A stretch of 64,000 bases of DNA from Parus major. Its lineage: Eukaryota; Chordata; Aves; Passeriformes; Paridae. The stretch lies in assembly GCF_001522545.3 (NCBI RefSeq), contig NC_031768.1:95855669-95919668 (forward strand). The letters run 5' to 3'. A model generated the notes under the pieces. That model saw nothing but the letters and a program-made list of their open reading frames with translations, did not search any database and was not told where the DNA came from. This document shows positions 63,089 through 64,000 of this stretch, in pieces. The position numbers and the translations under genes were made by a program. Position 1 is the stretch's first letter. Every line of letters starts with the position of its first letter.

Positions 63089-64000
63089 ATGTGATGGGTT
63101 TATCATTGTTCTGATAAAAAAATGTTATGAGTAGAAATTCCTTATAAGAAATTTGAAAAAGTTATTTTTAGATTGAAGAGGATTTACAGCTTGGTCTACC
63201 TGTTTGTGTATACTCAATGTAAAATAAACTGATTGCAAGAGAATAATATTAGTATCATGTCATTTTCTGTTACAATGTCAAAAAACAAAAAAAGAATATT
63301 TAATTTTATGATGGCGAAAGTGAAAGGAATTTCTGCATGTCATGTATCAGTACATACTGCAATGTAATGTCTTGGAAATAACTATAGCAGTTCAACACAA
63401 TGAAATAGGTTGTCCACACCTCCTGCTTCTTGCTTTACCTCCCTCTGCAAAAACAAAAGGGAAGGGACAAGCACTGGTGCAACACTGATTTGCAATGGTC
63501 AGGGCTCAGGTACATCCTGTCCTGGGGCACCAGTGTAAAGCACAGAGAACACTCACAGCTGTGAGAAACATTTCTTTTTTTTCCAAATCATTCATGAGTA
63601 GTTTTGGTTTTAATCTATTCCCTTACTTTTTAGTTCCCTTTTGAATGGTCCAACAAATGTTTTTGCCTGAAAATTTCACAGTTTGACGCTCTTAGATCTG
63701 CCCTAACCTATTCTTCTCTAATTCTGTGGGAAATGGAGAAAAAAGTCTGCAAACACTGGGCATTTTTTCTTATACATTTGCTTACATTTTCCTCGGGCTG
63801 AGAGAGTACTCAGAGTACTGAGCAGAGGCCCTCATATTCTTATAAGGCAGTTGTATTTTTTTATTTTCTTCTTCAGCCTGTGCACAAACTCCCCCTTCCA
63901 AAGTAATGAAAGAAAACAGTTTTGAGTCAAATAAACACTCATCTAAACAATATCAACATGCAAGGAGAATGAGTATTATTAATGAAAACTGATCGTTTCC
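63089..64000. other. No gene recognised
   Basis: AT-rich sequence. A 14-bp perfect palindrome, CTCACAGCTGTGAG, lies at 63552-63565 and contains a CAGCTG E-box. I see nothing else. Confidence 0.5.

Overview
This looks like a stretch of bird nuclear DNA, most likely a neoavian or passerine type, and it is almost entirely non-coding. The main evidence is the repeat content. Every LINE remnant I can recognise is a CR1 3' end (CR1 is the dominant LINE of birds and other sauropsids). One LTR at about 60.15-60.7 kb has the layout of the avian ERVL LTR group. Recognisable transposon sequence is sparse, about 5% of the window by my own interval sum, as is usual for birds. A CR1-rich crocodilian or turtle cannot be fully excluded, but the ERVL-type LTR argues for a bird. 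There are no bacterial operons, rRNA, tRNA or CRISPR arrays. The open frames are mostly what chance gives in AT-rich DNA.

Layout. About 0.4-1.5 kb is a mosaic of CR1 pieces with a 5'-truncated LTR lodged between them. From 1.5 to 31.9 kb the sequence is AT-rich and apparently single-copy. It contains microsatellites (AAT, GA, TG, CAAA), a GC-richer patch at 17.1-17.8 kb, a pyrimidine-rich strand at 23.76-24.4 kb and a decayed CR1 fragment at 13.5 kb. At 32.0-32.5 kb lies a 20-bp minisatellite interrupted by 240 N, so the assembly did not cross the array. Its visible part has a 60-bp higher-order repeat. From 33 to 49 kb the sequence is again single-copy, with a CR1 at 37.8-38.2 kb and several blocks dense in homeodomain- and POU-like motifs. 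A candidate terminal coding exon on the minus strand lies at 47.67-47.87 kb, with a poly(A) signal about 70 bp beyond its stop. At 49.45-50.3 kb a CR1 3' end is split by a complete 630-bp solo LTR with a 5-bp target-site duplication. This is the clearest nested insertion in the window. It is followed by a perfect 31-bp tandem duplication and a 14-bp perfect hairpin. From 50 to 64 kb there is a (AAT)n array, a minus-strand CR1, the ERVL-type solo LTR and more single-copy sequence.

Interpretation. The window fits a gene desert or a very long intron in a bird chromosome. The CR1 and LTR pieces are inactive fossils. No retroviral gene or intact reverse transcriptase is present. If any sequence here is functional, the best candidates are the possible exon at 47.7 kb and the conserved-element-like AT-rich blocks. 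Neither can be confirmed without alignments or transcript data. I did not find a convincing new multi-gene system.
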